The translations under genes and the position numbers were made by a program. 6,678 nucleotides of DNA, taken from assembly GCA_913061385.1 (NCBI GenBank), contig CAJXTM010000214.1:1-6678 (forward strand), read 5' to 3'. This document shows, one piece after another, positions 1-6,315 of this stretch. The notes beneath the pieces were generated by a model, which searched no databases, was not told where the DNA came from, and was given only the letters and a program-made list of their open reading frames with translations. How positions within the stretch are numbered: position 1 is the stretch's first letter; each line of letters opens with the position of its first letter. The DNA is from an uncultured Rhodopirellula sp. (GTDB lineage Bacteria > Planctomycetota > Planctomycetia > Pirellulales > Pirellulaceae).

Positions 1-45
1 ACACGTAAGGAGTCGTCGGCAGCGTCAGATGTGTATAAGAGACAG
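1..45 (+). other. Illumina Nextera read-1 adapter (non-biological)
   Basis: Bases 27-45 are the 19-bp Tn5 mosaic end (AGATGTGTATAAGAGACAG). Bases 13-26 are the Nextera read-1 tail (TCGTCGGCAGCGTC). Bases 5-12 (GTAAGGAG) match the S505 i5 index as I remember it, and 1-4 (ACAC) match the end of the P5 primer arm. The genome insert therefore starts at 46. Any annotation that reads across this boundary is an artefact. Confidence 0.98.
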
Positions 46-46
46 G

Positions 47-1279
47 TTCAATGTCACGGGGCAGGTTGTCAGTCCCCACGGCTGGAACAAATGACTCGTG
101 AATGGAGGTGACCTTCTCGTCCGACGGCAATTCTGGAAACACTTTTAAATCTGCTTGATCAAAAAGTGGTGTCGCAGCTGTGGTGATTAACGAATCGTCA
201 TCTCGTAGGTATCGATTCAGCCAGCGAAAAGCATGGACACGAAGCTCCTGTGTATCTTTGTGGGGACCTTCAGTGATATGAAGACCAAGTTTGTCGGTGG
301 CGTCGTAGAGCTGGTAAATTTTCTTCGTTCGCGTATATACATCGACGACGCCATCGAGAGGGAAGATACGATCTTTGTCGGTGTTGGAGATCAGCAAAGG
401 TCGGGGTGCGATCAAGGCTGCGACCATCGGATAGTCCCATTTGTAAGTGTTGACCATGTACATGCAATCACAGTGTCCCTCAACGCAGCCATCTACCACG
501 TGGTTTTTCAAACTGGTAATTCCAGCAACAGGTACGGCAACTTTGATCCGTTCATCAATCGCTGCAATCCACCACGAATAAGCACCTCCGCCACTTCGCC
601 CGGTGACACCGATTCGGTCACCTGCGACTTCGTCACGTGATTGCAAATAGTCCAGCGCGCGGACGCAGTTCCACGCCTCGACGCCGGCGGGCGTGTAGCC
701 CCGGTTGTTCCACCACCACATCTTTTCTCGGTAGGTGCCGTGATGGATGCCTTCGATCTCACCGAGTTGAATCGTATCTATGGTCAGGCAGACGTATCCA
801 TTGCGTGCAAACCATGCACCATGATGTTGATAATGGGTTTTATTGCCCAGGCTGACTCCGTCGCGTTTCACGCGACCGTGTCCACATACATAAAGAATTG
901 CCGGCAGTGGCGAGTCCTGTTTGATCGGGCGATAAAAGTTGCCGGTCACGTAAAGGCCAGGGCGTGACTGAAAATGAATGCGTTCAACGATCACGCCGTC
1001 GTTTTCGACAGAGCCTGTGATTCTTGCATTTAAGGGCGTGCGTTCCGGAAATGGATCCAGCCCCAGCATTTCAAGGAGTTGATCCTGGTACTGGTCCCGC
1101 CGCTCAGTCCAATCGCTGAGCGAGTTGATATCGGCAAAGGTCCGATTTGTGATTTCAGCTGTCTGTTCCGCAAAATAGGTTTCCGCAAGTCGGTCACCCT
1201 CGCCCGCAACGGTGGGATCCACCGCAAATGTAAGGCTGGATCCGATGAGCAAAATACCACAGGCAATCGCATAACGCAT
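47..1279 (-). CDS. Secreted acetyl-xylan-esterase-like alpha/beta hydrolase, C-terminus cut by adapter
   Basis: The open frame gives 411 residues before the adapter and has no stop, so this is a partial gene. Residues 1-19 form a signal peptide (basic n-region, hydrophobic core, AXA-like end TFA before VDP), which implies export. An alpha/beta-hydrolase core follows. The nucleophile elbow is G227-R-S229-G-G-G, the likely acid is D303 (DRIFP, matching the D-x-x-V-P pattern), and the likely base is H340 in EGPHKD, so the triad is complete. The family resembles acetyl xylan esterase or prolyl-oligopeptidase-like hydrolases that are abundant in Planctomycetes, where deacylation of algal or plant polysaccharides is the usual proposal; the substrate cannot be read from sequence. 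The ATG start is supported by AGGAAG five bases upstream. The gene lies 141 bp downstream of odhB on the same strand, and nothing suggests a shared role. Read through the adapter, it gains a spurious tail PVSYTHLTLPTTPYV. Confidence 0.85.
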
Positions 1280-1284
1280 AGCAT

Positions 1285-1290
1285 CTTCCT
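1285..1290 (-). promoter_or_regulatory. Ribosome binding site of the esterase gene
   Basis: AGGAAG on the minus strand, five bases from the ATG at 1279. It selects that start over another ATG at 1284 that lies in a different, non-coding frame. Confidence 0.7.
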
Positions 1291-1420
1291 GAAAGGGAAA
1301 TGGCTGGGGCAGGAACGAAACCGCTCAGGTTCGGGAAAACTCGGCGTATCCCCGCTGTACAGTCGTTACGTTGTTCGGCAAGTTCATATGGCGGCATTGC
1401 ACACAACTGACGTTGATCGA

Positions 1421-2641
1421 TTACAGTTCCAGAAATAATCTTGCAGGATCTTCGATTACATCCTTGATGACTTTCAGGAACCCAACGGCTTCCCGTCCAT
1501 CCACGATTCGGTGATCGTAGGTCAGCGCTACGTACATCATCGGGCGTATCACAACGTTACCATCGACCGCGACGGGGCGTTGTTGGATTGAATGCAGTCC
1601 TAGGATTCCGCTTTGGGGTGGGTTAACAATCGGTGTGCTCAAGAGAGATCCGTAGACCCCACCATTGCTGATGGTGAAAGTACCGCCAATCAAATCAGTG
1701 GGTTGCAGACGGTTTTCACCTGCCTGACGGGCAAAATTGCCAATGGATTGCTCGACATCAGCAAACGACATCCGTTCGACATTCCTTAGTACGGGCACCA
1801 CAAGACCCTTCCCGCCGCCAATGGCAACTCCAATGTCCTGATAATGTCGGTAGACAACATCGTCTCCGCGGATTTCTGCATTCACAGCTGGGTAACGTCG
1901 CAATGCTTCGACTGCTGCCTTTGCAAAGAACGACATGAAGCCAAGTTTTACACCATGTCTTTCCAGGAATTGGTCCTTGTATTTCTTACGGATCTTCATC
2001 ACTGGATCCATGTCAATCTCGTTGAACGTGGTGAGCAACGCTGCTGTTTGTTGTGCTTCTACCAATCGTGCCGCGATTGTACGACGCAACATGCTAAGTG
2101 GCTTCACTTCTTCGCCACGTAGTGCGCTGTCGTTTGTTACAAGGCTGTTCTCGCTCCGGGATGGGGTTGGGGGGGGCGTTGGTGCTGGTGGACTTGATTT
2201 CTGGTCCTGAACAAACGCAAGGACATCCTCCTTCAAAAGCCGCCCGCCCGGGCCACGGGCTGGAACCTGACTGGCTGATAAGCCGTGTTCATCCAACAAC
2301 CGCTGTGCGGCGGGCATCACAAAACCACTTGATTCCGATTTGGAGCTTGGGACTGCTGTGTTGGCTTTGGTGGCAGCCGCAGCCTGTGCCGGCTTTTCGC
2401 CTGGCTCAATGACTGCGATCACATCCCCAATGATGGCGAATTCCTCTTCCTGTTTGCTGATCTTTCTGAGGAATCCGGAAACGGGAGCTGGAATTTGTAC
2501 CGAAGCCTTTTCGGTTTCAATCTCGACAAGGTCCTCCCCCGATTCGACCCAGTCCCCCTCCGCTTTTAACCATTGGCCAATTTGTACTTCGCTGATGGAT
2601 TCGCCGACGGTTGGAACTTCGACTTGGATGGCTTCACTCAC
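1421..2641 (-). CDS. odhB: 2-oxoglutarate dehydrogenase E2, dihydrolipoyllysine succinyltransferase
   Basis: E2 core enzyme of the 2-oxoglutarate dehydrogenase complex (TCA cycle, cytoplasm), which transfers the succinyl group from lipoamide to CoA. With the GTG start at 2641 the protein is 406 residues, normal for the family. Residues 5-80 are the lipoyl domain with lipoylation lysine K45 in [12 protein letters not shown]. Residues about 84-106 are an Ala/Ser linker. Residues 107-144 are the peripheral-subunit (E3)-binding domain ([11 protein letters not shown]). Residues 145-175 are a Pro-rich linker. Residues 178-406 are the catalytic acyltransferase domain with H377 and D381 in DHRIVDG and S325 in [10 protein letters not shown]. 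The stretch [14 protein letters not shown] is typical of succinyl rather than acetyl transferases. The frame stays open upstream to 2779, but the extra 46 residues do not look like the family, whose N-terminus normally begins just before VPTVGES; no clear Shine-Dalgarno supports either start. No E1 (odhA) gene is adjacent, so it may be transcribed alone. Confidence 0.95.
   Translation of the reverse strand: MSEAIQVEVPTVGESISEVQIGQWLKAEGDWVESGEDLVEIETEKASVQIPAPVSGFLRKISKQEEEFAIIGDVIAVIEPGEKPAQAAAATKANTAVPSSKSESSGFVMPAAQRLLDEHGLSASQVPARGPGGRLLKEDVLAFVQDQKSSPPAPTPPPTPSRSENSLVTNDSALRGEEVKPLSMLRRTIAARLVEAQQTAALLTTFNEIDMDPVMKIRKKYKDQFLERHGVKLGFMSFFAKAAVEALRRYPAVNAEIRGDDVVYRHYQDIGVAIGGGKGLVVPVLRNVERMSFADVEQSIGNFARQAGENRLQPTDLIGGTFTISNGGVYGSLLSTPIVNPPQSGILGLHSIQQRPVAVDGNVVIRPMMYVALTYDHRIVDGREAVGFLKVIKDVIEDPARLFLEL
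2169..2176. repeat. G8 homopolymer inside odhB
   Basis: Eight consecutive G on the plus strand (C8 in the gene sense) encode part of the Pro-rich linker [10 protein letters not shown] of OdhB, between the E3-binding and catalytic domains. The frame is intact here. It is a natural site for slippage or sequencing error. Confidence 0.9.
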
Positions 2642-3025
2642 GGGAATGTCTGTAAAAATTGGGAAGTAAGAAGGGTGCAGGTAACGCACATTGTGTATCT
2701 GCTCAGGATACCGAGCTTGCACGCAAAAGTCAGGAATGGGGCGGTGATTTTGACATGGTGAACCATATCTTTTTTGCACACCACCAGCGGTTTCCGATTA
2801 TTCGGGTCTGGTCATCCGATCTGACTAGCTCGATTCTGACGAGCTTGAGGGTTGCATCTTCCACGATGATCGCAACTTCGCACGAAGGCCAAATTTGAGC
2901 AAACGGCTTACTCGATTCACGAAGGCCTCGGTGTTGGTTCGATGCGATATAGGGGAGCTGTCGGGTAAATCGGGTTCGTGACAGCCGCTTAAAGATGGCA
3001 AACCCGTGGGTCTCGCAGCGGAAAA
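2642..3025. other. Divergent intergenic region between odhB and the EEP gene
   Basis: 384 bp separating two divergently oriented genes, so it should carry both promoters. I found no convincing -35/-10 pair for either. The only clear structure is a 6-bp perfect inverted repeat, AGCTCG (2827-2832) and CGAGCT (2840-2845), with a 7-base loop. Open frames on both strands here lack recognisable protein character. No remnant of odhA and no tRNA was seen. Confidence 0.6.
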
Positions 3026-4120
3026 ATGATGGCGGAGTCTGATCGTGGTAATCCGATTCAACTGACTGCAGTCGTGCTGCTGCTGGTCGGTGGTGGGTGG
3101 TACTTCCTCCACCATTACCAGATTGATGGCCTCGATGAAGTTTCCGTCTCATCCAAGCAAATCAGCGAAAACCGGGAACGGTACATTTCGTATTCCGATG
3201 TTCCTTCGTTCATGGAACCTGTTGATTCATCGATTCCCGACATCCAGGGGGCATCTGGTGTTCGTGCAAAAGCCACAAGTTTTGCGGTCGCGGAGCAGCC
3301 CGCCGCGGATTCTTTTGTCTCGGCCAGTCCCGCAAGATCGATTAAAGGTCTAAAAGTCGCTTCGTGGGCACTGGATGGATTTGGCCCGACAAAGTTGGCC
3401 AATCCTGCTGCAAGACAGAACGTGGCCCGTGTGGTTCGCCAGTTTGATGTGATTGCACTCCAGCAGATTGCGTCGATCGAAAGAGACTTGATCCCTCGCT
3501 TGGTGGAAGCCATTAATCAAGGTGATGGTCGCTACGATTTTGTGGTTGGACCTCCCACGGGTCCAGTTGATCGACCAGAGCAACTCGCTTTTATCTTTGA
3601 TACGTCGCGTGTTGTCGTTGATCGGCGGCAAACTTACACGCTGGATGATCCTGAAAATCAAATGACCTTTGATCCATTAGTAGCATGGTTCCGAGGTGCT
3701 CAGGGTCCACCAGGTAAGGCTTGGACATTCTCGTTTGTCAACATTCGCATCGATCTAGCCCGAGCTCCTAACGAGGTTGCTTTACTACCTAAGGTTATTC
3801 AAGCGGTTCGTGGTGACGGCAGAAGAGAAGATGATCTTGTGATTGCAGGACTGCTGCAAGCAGATGATGCCTATCTATTGCCAACGCTGAAATCTAAGGC
3901 AGTGAAAGCAACTGTGCGGAATCGACCCACCGATATTTTCGGCCGTTATCAAACTAGTAATTTATTGCTCGATACCGGCTCAACGACAGAATACACAGGG
4001 CGCGGAGGTGTGTTCGACTACCTCGAAACCTTCAACCTAAATCTTGCAGAGGCCGAGACAGTGACAAGTCACTTGCCTGTTTACGGTGAGTTCTCGGTCA
4101 CGGAAGGTGCAGCTTACTAG
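3026..4120 (+). CDS. Membrane-anchored EEP (DNase I-like) fold protein, probable pseudoenzyme
   Basis: 364 residues. Residues 11-28 are one hydrophobic helix (TAVVLLLVGGGWYF) after a short charged N-terminus, so the rest is probably periplasmic. Residues 30-105 are a low-complexity spacer and about 108-358 match the endonuclease/exonuclease/phosphatase fold: KVASWALDGFG, FDVIALQQI, RPEQLAFIFD, FSFVNIRID, DLVIAGLLQAD and SHLPVYGEF, in family order. Compared with the canonical motifs, key residues are replaced: the Asn of W-N gives A115, the metal-binding Glu of LQE gives Q147, the catalytic His of N-x-H gives R241, the Asp and Asn of GDFN give L276 and Q278, the Asp of the Y-D motif appears to be S311, and the Asp of DHLP gives S348. 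Only E185 and H349 remain. The fold is kept and the frame is intact, so a binding or structural role is more likely than nuclease or phosphatase activity. Either ATG (3026 or 3029) could be used; GCGGA just upstream is a weak ribosome binding site. Confidence 0.85.
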   Translation: MMAESDRGNPIQLTAVVLLLVGGGWYFLHHYQIDGLDEVSVSSKQISENRERYISYSDVPSFMEPVDSSIPDIQGASGVRAKATSFAVAEQPAADSFVSASPARSIKGLKVASWALDGFGPTKLANPAARQNVARVVRQFDVIALQQIASIERDLIPRLVEAINQGDGRYDFVVGPPTGPVDRPEQLAFIFDTSRVVVDRRQTYTLDDPENQMTFDPLVAWFRGAQGPPGKAWTFSFVNIRIDLARAPNEVALLPKVIQAVRGDGRREDDLVIAGLLQADDAYLLPTLKSKAVKATVRNRPTDIFGRYQTSNLLLDTGSTTEYTGRGGVFDYLETFNLNLAEAETVTSHLPVYGEFSVTEGAAY

Positions 4121-4144
4121 GCTTGTCGTTGACGAGCATTGTTT
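4121..4144 (+). terminator. Possible intrinsic terminator of the EEP gene
   Basis: Directly after the stop codon, GCTTGTC (4121-4127) and GACGAGC (4131-4137) form a 7-bp stem with one G-T wobble and a 3-base loop, followed by ATTGTTT. The T-run is weak, so termination here is an inference. Confidence 0.4.
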
Positions 4145-4149
4145 CGGTT

Positions 4150-4185
4150 GCTCCCAGTGGAGCAGTTTGCCAGTGGATTCACTGG
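4150..4185. repeat. Two tandem short hairpins
   Basis: GCTCC-CAGT-GGAGC (4150-4163) and CCAGTG-GATT-CACTGG (4170-4185) are perfect stems of 5 and 6 bp with 4-base loops. With the hairpin at 4121-4137 they make three in 65 bases. They may aid termination or protect the 3' end of the mRNA; no established element was recognised. Confidence 0.5.
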
Positions 4186-4575
4186 ATGGCTCGGTATTGC
4201 TGAACTCATGATGCCAGTCTGTATGGCATACGGATGATAGACACGCTAGAGAGTCTCGTCGCGTTCGAAATCGATGTAGTCTTCGTGTCACGTGTGTTCC
4301 CGTGACATCGAAATGGTATTCACCTGCGTGCTTGGTAATGGATGGCTGTTTGGCGGGAATGAGACCCCTTTTCAATACGTATCCGAACTTGTTGCTCAAT
4401 TTTTTTAAGTAGTCGGCAAGTGGTCCTGATAGGCTTTTACCGTCAAAAAGTTTGTTCAAGTCGCAGTGTGAAATAGCCGTGTCACTGGCGGTCAATGAAC
4501 ACGACACAGCAAACGCGCGTGTCGGTCAGCAGGCACTGTTTTCACTGCTTGAACAGATTGTCAATCTGCACCGAT
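4186..4575. other. Region with no clear gene
   Basis: About 390 bp. A 7-bp perfect inverted repeat lies at TGTCACG (4286-4292) and CGTGACA (4301-4307), and a T7 run at 4400-4406. The plus-strand frame shared with the small ORF at 4587 is open here except for stops at 4209, 4410 and 4575. Its last segment (4413-4577, ending ALFSLLEQIVNLHR) is the most protein-like but has no convincing start. The minus strand is also open for 156 codons (4037-4507), partly antisense to the EEP gene, without recognisable motifs. Confidence 0.5.
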
Positions 4576-4581
4576 AGGTGA
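4576..4581 (+). promoter_or_regulatory. Ribosome binding site of the small ORF at 4587
   Basis: AGGTGA sits five bases before the ATG at 4587 and overlaps the stop (4575-4577) of the preceding open segment. This is the main sign that the following ORF is translated. A GTG at 4578 and an ATG at 4593 are alternative starts. Confidence 0.5.
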
Positions 4582-4586
4582 AATGC

Positions 4587-4901
4587 ATGAGTATGACAGC
4601 ACCGCGAGCGTTGACGATTGTTGTTCCGTATTTTGATGGTTTGCTTGGAAAGTCCGTTCAAGAAGATGCGAAGTTGTTGGCTCAGGCTAACGATGGCAGC
4701 CAAGAAATATTTTCATTGTGGGTCAATCGAAAATTGATTGGGTCAGGGCTTTGGTCAATTCGAAAAATCAATGTCTGCACGCTAGATTGGATATTCTCGA
4801 TTGGTCCTCCGTCGTGTGGATTCACAGCCAGCCTAGACGCGGGTCTGACAGGCGTTTGCGACCACCAAGGCAAGATCGTTACTTGGTCGGAAGTGTGGTG
4901 A
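4587..4901 (+). CDS. Hypothetical protein, possibly frame-shifted or decayed
   Basis: 104 residues beginning MSMTAPRALTIVVPYFDG and ending KIVTWSEVW. I recognise no family. No signal peptide or membrane helix is evident; the N-terminal half reads like a soluble alpha/beta segment (TIVVPYFDGLLGKSVQEDAKLLAQ). The start was chosen for the AGGTGA ribosome binding site. It precedes a terminator-like hairpin at 5083-5116 on the same strand, consistent with a transcribed unit here. The frame one base over stays open from just before this stop to 5136 and is also protein-like, so a single extra base near 4899 could have split a gene of about 180 codons. Against it: no known homologue, ordinary length for a chance ORF, and competing open frames. 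Confidence 0.4.
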   Translation: MSMTAPRALTIVVPYFDGLLGKSVQEDAKLLAQANDGSQEIFSLWVNRKLIGSGLWSIRKINVCTLDWIFSIGPPSCGFTASLDAGLTGVCDHQGKIVTWSEVW

Positions 4902-5136
4902 CGACGAAGTTTCGCCATCGTTACATCTCCTTGAACCCTTGTTTGAGGTGCGGTTTCAATCGACCGCACTCATTTCCGCTGAGCTGCCCGTCGGAGTAGG
5001 TGTAACGGCCTCGATTGGATATCGTGCAGACCCTTTGTTTCTCACGCGAGCGACTGATTTGCCCATTGATCTCAGGACGCTGGCACGCAGAGCCGTCTGG
5101 AGTGCGAACGTTTTTTCAAGCAGAAAAAACGGCTAG
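4902..5136 (+). other. Possible out-of-frame continuation of the preceding ORF
   Basis: This frame is open from 4851 to the TAG at 5134-5136. It has no good start (only a TTG at 4939). It reads GDDEVSPSLHLLEPLFEV, then AELPVGVGVTASIGYRADPL, which looks more like protein than the neighbouring frames. Its end overlaps the terminator region, which weakens the case. It may be the 3' half of a broken gene or merely chance. Confidence 0.25.
5083..5116 (+). terminator. Intrinsic terminator, plus-strand half of a bidirectional pair
   Basis: GCAC (5083-5086) and CAGA (5088-5091) pair with TCTG (5096-5099) and GTGC (5102-5105) around a GCCG loop with a small internal bulge. GAACG and then T6 (5111-5116) follow. 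It would end plus-strand transcription entering from the 4.6-kb region. An AT-rich perfect hairpin, CGTTTTTT/AAAAAACG (5109-5131), links it to the opposite terminator. Confidence 0.45.
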
Positions 5137-5149
5137 GGATTCTTCCCTA
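5124..5149 (-). terminator. Intrinsic terminator of the 5188-5517 gene
   Basis: Read on the minus strand, TAGGGA-AGAA-TCCCTA (5149-5134) is a perfect 6-bp stem with a 4-base loop, followed after GCCG by T6 (5129-5124). It lies 38 bases past the stop codon of the minus-strand gene. Confidence 0.55.
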
Positions 5150-5187
5150 TCTGCTCCGTGCGGAATCTTTGGAATCGCTGCGAAAAG

Positions 5188-5517
5188 TCATTCGCCTTCA
5201 AAAATAGCATTCTTAATTGCTTGGACGATTGATCGACGACTGATCGATGACTGTGTCGCACGATCGACGTCAATACCAAGAACTTTTCCCAGTCGAAGTG
5301 CTAAGTCCAGATCACGGACACCGTGGTATTGGTTGGTTGACTTGTTGGCAATGTAGATCGTCTCTGAATCCGTGTTGTATCCGGATTCGATGGCGTCAGA
5401 CATGTCCTCGATCCAGTCCTGTGGAACGCCCAAGTTGCGGCACGTCTCTTCGTTCCAGATTTCGTCTCCTACACAAAGATTCAAGATGGCTAGGGCGCGA
5501 TGGCGTGGAACTGACAT
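5188..5517 (-). CDS. Conserved hypothetical protein, Planctomycetes type
   Basis: 109 residues, beginning MSVPRHRALAILNLCVGDEIW. It is acidic, mostly helical in appearance and soluble, with no signal peptide, membrane helix or metal motif. Salient segments are CVGDEIWNEETC (15-26), VPQDWIEDMSDAIESGY (31-47), TNQYHGVRDLDLALRLG (61-77) and the C-terminal SRRSIVQAIKNA (93-104). I recall similar short proteins from Planctomycetes genomes with the same GDEIW start and GVRDLDLAL segment, but no function. The ATG at 5517 has no clear ribosome binding site. A good terminator follows at 5124-5149, and a 207-bp gap with its own hairpin separates it from the upstream gene, so it is probably its own transcript. 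Confidence 0.75.
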   Translation of the reverse strand: MSVPRHRALAILNLCVGDEIWNEETCRNLGVPQDWIEDMSDAIESGYNTDSETIYIANKSTNQYHGVRDLDLALRLGKVLGIDVDRATQSSISRRSIVQAIKNAIFEGE

Positions 5518-5653
5518 GGTATCAAGCGTGGCAGGATTGGGGGTGAAATCGATCGAGAGGTTGCCAAATCAATCGGTGGTAACTGTGCAATTGGTTCAAT
5601 TCGAAGTGGCTTGCCTAAGGCTGAGTTGCTGCGTGACGGTTCGCGGTATCTGT

Positions 5654-5687
5654 GAAAAGTTGTGTCTGCACAGGTTTGACCTGCACA
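5654..5687 (-). terminator. Possible terminator of the 5725-6132 gene
   Basis: On the minus strand TGTGCAGGT (5687-5679), loop CAA and ACCTGTGCA (5675-5667) form a 9-bp stem that includes two G-T wobbles, followed by GACACAACTTTT. The wobbles pair only in minus-strand RNA, which fits the gene's orientation. The T-run is short and distant. Confidence 0.35.
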
Positions 5688-5724
5688 CAGAACACGAATG
5701 CGTGAGCGCCAGTGGCGTTGAATT

Positions 5725-6132
5725 CTACCCGTTGGACGATTCGGCTAGAGTTTGACGCGACTTCCGCGGTGGCTTTGCTACGAGACGTATGAGAGGAACC
5801 GTTTTACGCCCACCGTGGAAAGTTCGTTTGCCTGCAATGGTGTGATCGAAAACGAAGACTCCACTGCTGTTGCCACGGGGGGAAACACGGAGGATGGCGG
5901 GATGACCGCATTCCAGGCAGCAAACACGCAAGCCGTGGCTATCCAAGAGTTGGTGGATCGATTCCGCCAGCTCGCGATTCTGCTTTAGATTATCGAAGGA
6001 TCGACCCACCATTTTCGAAAGTTGACCCTGAATCGCTAAACGGATCGTTCGCTGTAGGCGATTGAGTTCCTGGTCCAGCTCCAGCAATGCTGTTTCGGCT
6101 TCTGCGGGCGAGAGTGTCTGCGGAGCTGACAT
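5725..6132 (-). CDS. Conserved hypothetical protein with CxxC motif, Planctomycetes type
   Basis: 135 residues from ATG 6132 (MSAPQTLSPAEAE). Residues 10-65 are strongly helical and coiled-coil-like (LLELDQELNRLQRTIRLAIQ). Residues 69-120 form a small compact domain: C71-C72-L-E-C75-G-H-P, then GVFVFDH (91-97), RTFHGG (103-108) and PLIRLV (113-118). Together with H97 or H106, the cysteines could bind one metal ion, but a full zinc ribbon with two CxxC pairs is not present. The tail is basic (KPPRKSRQ). I recall Planctomycetes proteins with the same cysteine-then-FDH...HGG pattern; their function is unknown to me. The frame stays open to 6258 through the palindrome, but that extension (MLYKLYNMSS) looks non-coding, so the later ATG is preferred. 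No clear ribosome binding site is present. Confidence 0.75.
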   Translation of the reverse strand: MSAPQTLSPAEAETALLELDQELNRLQRTIRLAIQGQLSKMVGRSFDNLKQNRELAESIHQLLDSHGLRVCCLECGHPAILRVSPRGNSSGVFVFDHTIAGKRTFHGGRKTVPLIRLVAKPPRKSRQTLAESSNG

Positions 6133-6142
6133 GCAGATATTT

Positions 6143-6152
6143 CGAACGTTCG
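6143..6152. promoter_or_regulatory. 10-bp palindrome near the gene start
   Basis: CGAACGTTCG is a perfect palindrome 10-20 bases upstream of the ATG at 6132, in the position of a 5' leader or operator. It may be chance; no regulator is assigned. Confidence 0.3.
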
Positions 6153-6203
6153 GAATTGAGTGACGTGATTGGGTAGGGCGGGATTCTAAAAAGAACGTGA
6201 CGA

Positions 6204-6248
6204 CCGCACTGGACATGTTATACAATTTGTATAACATGTCCAGTGCGG
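6204..6248. repeat. 22-bp perfect inverted repeat with one-base centre
   Basis: Arms at 6204-6225 and 6227-6248 are exact reverse complements around T6226; the core reads TTATACAATTTGTATAA. After a 1-base (left) and 4-base (right) offset, GTGACG (6197-6202) and CGTCAC (6253-6258) add six more pairs. It lies between divergent genes, 71 bp from one start and 168 bp from the other. Each half carries a TATAAC -10-like hexamer (6230-6235 plus, 6222-6217 minus) without a fitting -35. It could be an operator for a dimeric repressor, an RNA hairpin, or a foldback artefact of amplification. Confidence 0.95.
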
Positions 6249-6278
6249 AGGGCGTCACTGAGCGTTCGATCGCAAAGA

Positions 6279-6301
6279 AATTTCCGAAAAATAAGGAAAT
6301 T
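6279..6301. repeat. 7-bp inverted repeat
   Basis: AATTTCC (6279-6285) and GGAAATT (6295-6301) with a 9-base A-rich loop, in the leader or promoter region of the plus-strand gene at 6417. Confidence 0.6.
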
Positions 6302-6315
6302 CACGGGATAGATGA

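Noticed and set aside
233..1438. Several plus-strand ORFs of 70-135 codons opposite the esterase
   Set aside because: They are antisense shadows of a gene with signal peptide and full catalytic triad.
2642..2779. Upstream N-terminal extension of OdhB to the ATG at 2779
   Set aside because: The 46 extra residues lack family character, while the lipoyl domain of relatives starts close to the GTG at 2641.
4255..4280. tRNA-like GTTCGAAAT string
   Set aside because: The flanking bases do not form a T-stem and no acceptor or anticodon stem can be built.
4037..4507. 156-codon minus-strand ORF overlapping the EEP 3' end
   Set aside because: It starts with GTG, is antisense to a clear gene, and shows no recognisable motif or protein-like conservation pattern.
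5231..5252. Tandem 11-bp near-repeat GATCGAYGACT
   Set aside because: Only two copies, inside a coding sequence whose frame is intact; likely chance.
6133..6258. Extension of the 135-residue protein through the palindrome
   Set aside because: The added residues are encoded by the inverted repeat itself and look non-coding; the ATG at 6132 gives a coherent start.
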